A DNA stretch of 64,000 bases from Osmia lignaria lignaria (taxonomy: Eukaryota > Arthropoda > Insecta > Hymenoptera > Megachilidae): positions 17,320,001 to 17,384,000 of the forward strand of contig NW_027478160.1 in NCBI RefSeq assembly GCF_051020975.1. The letters are read 5' to 3'. Made by a program: the position numbers and the translations under genes. The notes under the pieces are model-generated. The model searched no databases. It saw only the letters and a list, made by a program, of their open reading frames with translations, and was not told the DNA's origin. This document shows, piece by piece, positions 62,354 through 64,000 of this stretch (position 1 is its first letter; the number at the start of each line of letters is the position of its first letter).

Positions 62354-62998
62354 GATCAGATGCGTAGTTCTCGAGATATATCAAGATATTTAAAAGTTCC
62401 GAAGCCGCACCAACATAATAGAGATACAGAAACACCGTGGCCCCTTTCTTTGAGATAACTCTGCACTATTGCGAGCTGCAAATGCCACTTCCAGCTTAGC
62501 TGTGCAGAAGAAGAACAACAAGAAGAAGAAATATCTCGAAATATGTCCGTCAGGCCCCTTCCCTTGAGATAAATCTGCAAATATCTCGGAAACGAAGAGA
62601 GCTATGGCAAAATGTTAAGAGACCTTTTTTGTAGAGAATTATGTTTCCTACAATTTATGTTCTATGATATTTCTTGATCAGAAGCGTAGTTTTCGAGATA
62701 TATCGAGATATTTAAAAGTTCCGAAGCCGCACCAACATAATAGAGATACAGAAACACCGTGGCCCCTTTCTTTGAGATAACTCTGCACTAGTGCGAGCCG
62801 CAAATGCCACTTCCAGCTTAGCTGTGCAGAAGAAGAACAACAAGAAGAAGAAATATCTCGAAATATGTCCGTCATGCCCCTTCCCTTGAGATAAATCTGC
62901 AAATATCTCGGAAACGAAGCGAGCTATGGCAAAATGTTAAGAGACCTTTTTTGTAGAGAATTAAGTTTCCTACTTTTTATGTTCTATGATAATTTTTG
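62354..62998. repeat. Duplicated pair of monomers, copy 2 (9-monomer spacing)
   Basis: The second copy of 59456-60100, without its private changes. Monomers after it (62998 on) differ from those after copy 1 in having GTACTCGAG and AAACCTGTCC, then rejoin a GGCC(C/A)CCTTC type at 63320. Confidence 0.75.
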
Positions 62999-63963
62999 AT
63001 CAGATGCGTAGTACTCGAGATATATCAAGATATTTAAAAGTTCCGAAGCCGCACCAACATAATAGAGATACAGAAACACCGTGGCCCCTTTCTTTGAGAT
63101 AACGCTGCACTAGTGCGAGCCGCAAATGCCACTTCCAGCTTAGCTGTGCAGAAGAAGAACAACAAGAAGAAGAAATATCTCGAAACCTGTCCGTCAGGCC
63201 CCTTCCCTTGAGATATATCTGCAAATATCTCGGAAACGAAGAGAGCTATGGCAAAATGTTAAGAGACCTTTTCTGTAGAGAATTAAGTTTCCTACTTTTT
63301 ATGTTCTATGATATTTTTTGATCAGATGCGTAGTTCTCGAGATATATCAAGATATTTAAAAGTTCCGAAGCCGCACCAACATAATAGAGATACAGAAACA
63401 CCGTGGCCACCTTCTTTGAGATAACTCTGCACTATTGCGAGCTGCAAATGCCACTTCCAGCTTAGCTGTGCAGAAGAAGAACAACAAGAAGAAGAAATAT
63501 CTCGAAATATGTCCGTCAGGCCCCTTCCCTTGAGATAAATCTGCAAATATCTCGGAAACGAAGCGAGCTATGGTAAAATCTTAAGAGACCTTTTTTGTAG
63601 AGAATTAAGTTTCCTACTTTTTATGTTCTATGATATTTTTTGATCAGATGCGTAGTTCTCGAGATATATCAAGATATTTAAAAGTTCCGAAGCCGCACCA
63701 ACATAATAGAGATACAGAAACACCGTGGCCCCTTTCTTTGAGATAACTCTGCACTATTGCGAGCTGCAAATGCCACTTCCAGCTTAGCTGTGCAGAAGAA
63801 GAACAACAAGAAGAAGAAATATCTCGAAATATGTCCGTCAGGCCCCTTCCCTTGAGATAAATCTGCAAATATCTCGGAAACGAAGCGAGCTATGGCAAAA
63901 TGTTGAGAGACCTTTTTTGTAGAGAATTAAGTTTCCTACTTTTTATGTTCTATGATATTTTTT

Positions 63964-64000
63964 GATCAGATGCGTAGTTCTCGAGATATATCAAGATATT
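63964..64000. repeat. Partial monomer at right edge
   Basis: The first 37 bp of the next monomer, starting GATCAGATGCG, run off the window. No array boundary is seen on this side either. Confidence 0.95.

Larger units (their letters stand above)
1..64000. repeat. Satellite DNA array, 322-bp monomer, 198 complete copies
   Basis: GATCAG followed by A, A/T or G and then GCG/GGG recurs every 322 bp from position 240 to 63964, and every base of the window belongs to a copy. Spacing deviates only eight times, always downward, for a net 32 bp lost, so the window is 198 monomers plus two edge fragments. Neighbouring copies differ by a handful of substitutions. All copies lie in the same orientation. 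One representative copy is 39% GC by hand count. The family is not one I can name. Tandem arrays of this size belong to eukaryotic heterochromatin, often centromeric or pericentromeric; that location is an inference. 322 bp is about two 161-bp nucleosome repeats, which is suggestive only. Confidence 0.98.

Noticed and set aside
1..64000. CRISPR array
   Set aside because: The period is 322 bp, with no short constant repeat separated by unrelated spacers. The whole unit is conserved.
1..64000. rDNA spacer, histone cluster or other tandem gene family
   Set aside because: No rRNA-like, tRNA-like or conserved protein sequence is seen in the 322-bp unit.
1..64000. Transposon ends or target-site duplications around the array
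   Set aside because: Neither array end is inside the window, and no insertion interrupts the monomers.

Overview
The whole window is one uninterrupted tandem array of a 322-bp satellite DNA monomer. Taking GATCAG as the start of a monomer, there are 198 complete copies, plus a 239-bp partial copy at the left edge and 37 bp of another at the right edge. I found no unique sequence, gene, RNA gene, transposon or CRISPR array on either strand. The array fixes the scale as eukaryotic heterochromatin (centromeric, pericentromeric or similar). A hand count on one representative monomer gives about 39% GC and 11 CpGs against about 12 expected. This lack of CpG loss argues against a heavily methylated vertebrate or plant satellite and fits an insect or other arthropod. 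The organism is an inference; the sequence names no species.

Monomer layout, in monomer coordinates: a start block with GATCAG and CTCGAG (1-32); a GGCCCC...TCTGCA segment (86-112) repeated 114 bp later (200-226, 24 of 27 bases alike); a GAA/CAA tract (154-178); and a T-rich end (about 272-322). Length is strikingly constant. Monomer spacing departs from 322 only eight times, always by loss: six losses of 1 bp, one of 15 bp and one of 11 bp, 32 bp in total.

Region by region: 1-6 kb has a five-monomer block duplicated at a distance of 8 monomers. 6.5-12.5 kb has a duplication at 11 monomers (3,541 bp). 12.5-21.5 kb is a mosaic of 8-, 6-, 4- and about 20-monomer shifts, including a clean 4-mer pair. 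21.8-24 kb has a 4-mer next to its 3-mer descendant. 24.4-38.5 kb has six consecutive higher-order units that start with the same monomer type but contain 5, 8, 9, 10, 8 and 4 (partial) monomers. 38.5-47.2 kb has a 10-mer (3,220 bp) in three copies that look identical for most of their length. 48.2-57.2 kb has a 12-mer (3,864 bp) in two full copies and a part copy, with a 5-monomer repeat nested inside. 57.5-64 kb has short 1-, 2-, 3- and 9-monomer relationships.

The main interest is that individual rearrangements can be read directly: fusion monomers, a split monomer, a single-monomer duplication and a recombinant unit. Together they record unequal exchange producing and reshaping higher-order repeats. 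I found no evidence of a coding or enzymatic system.
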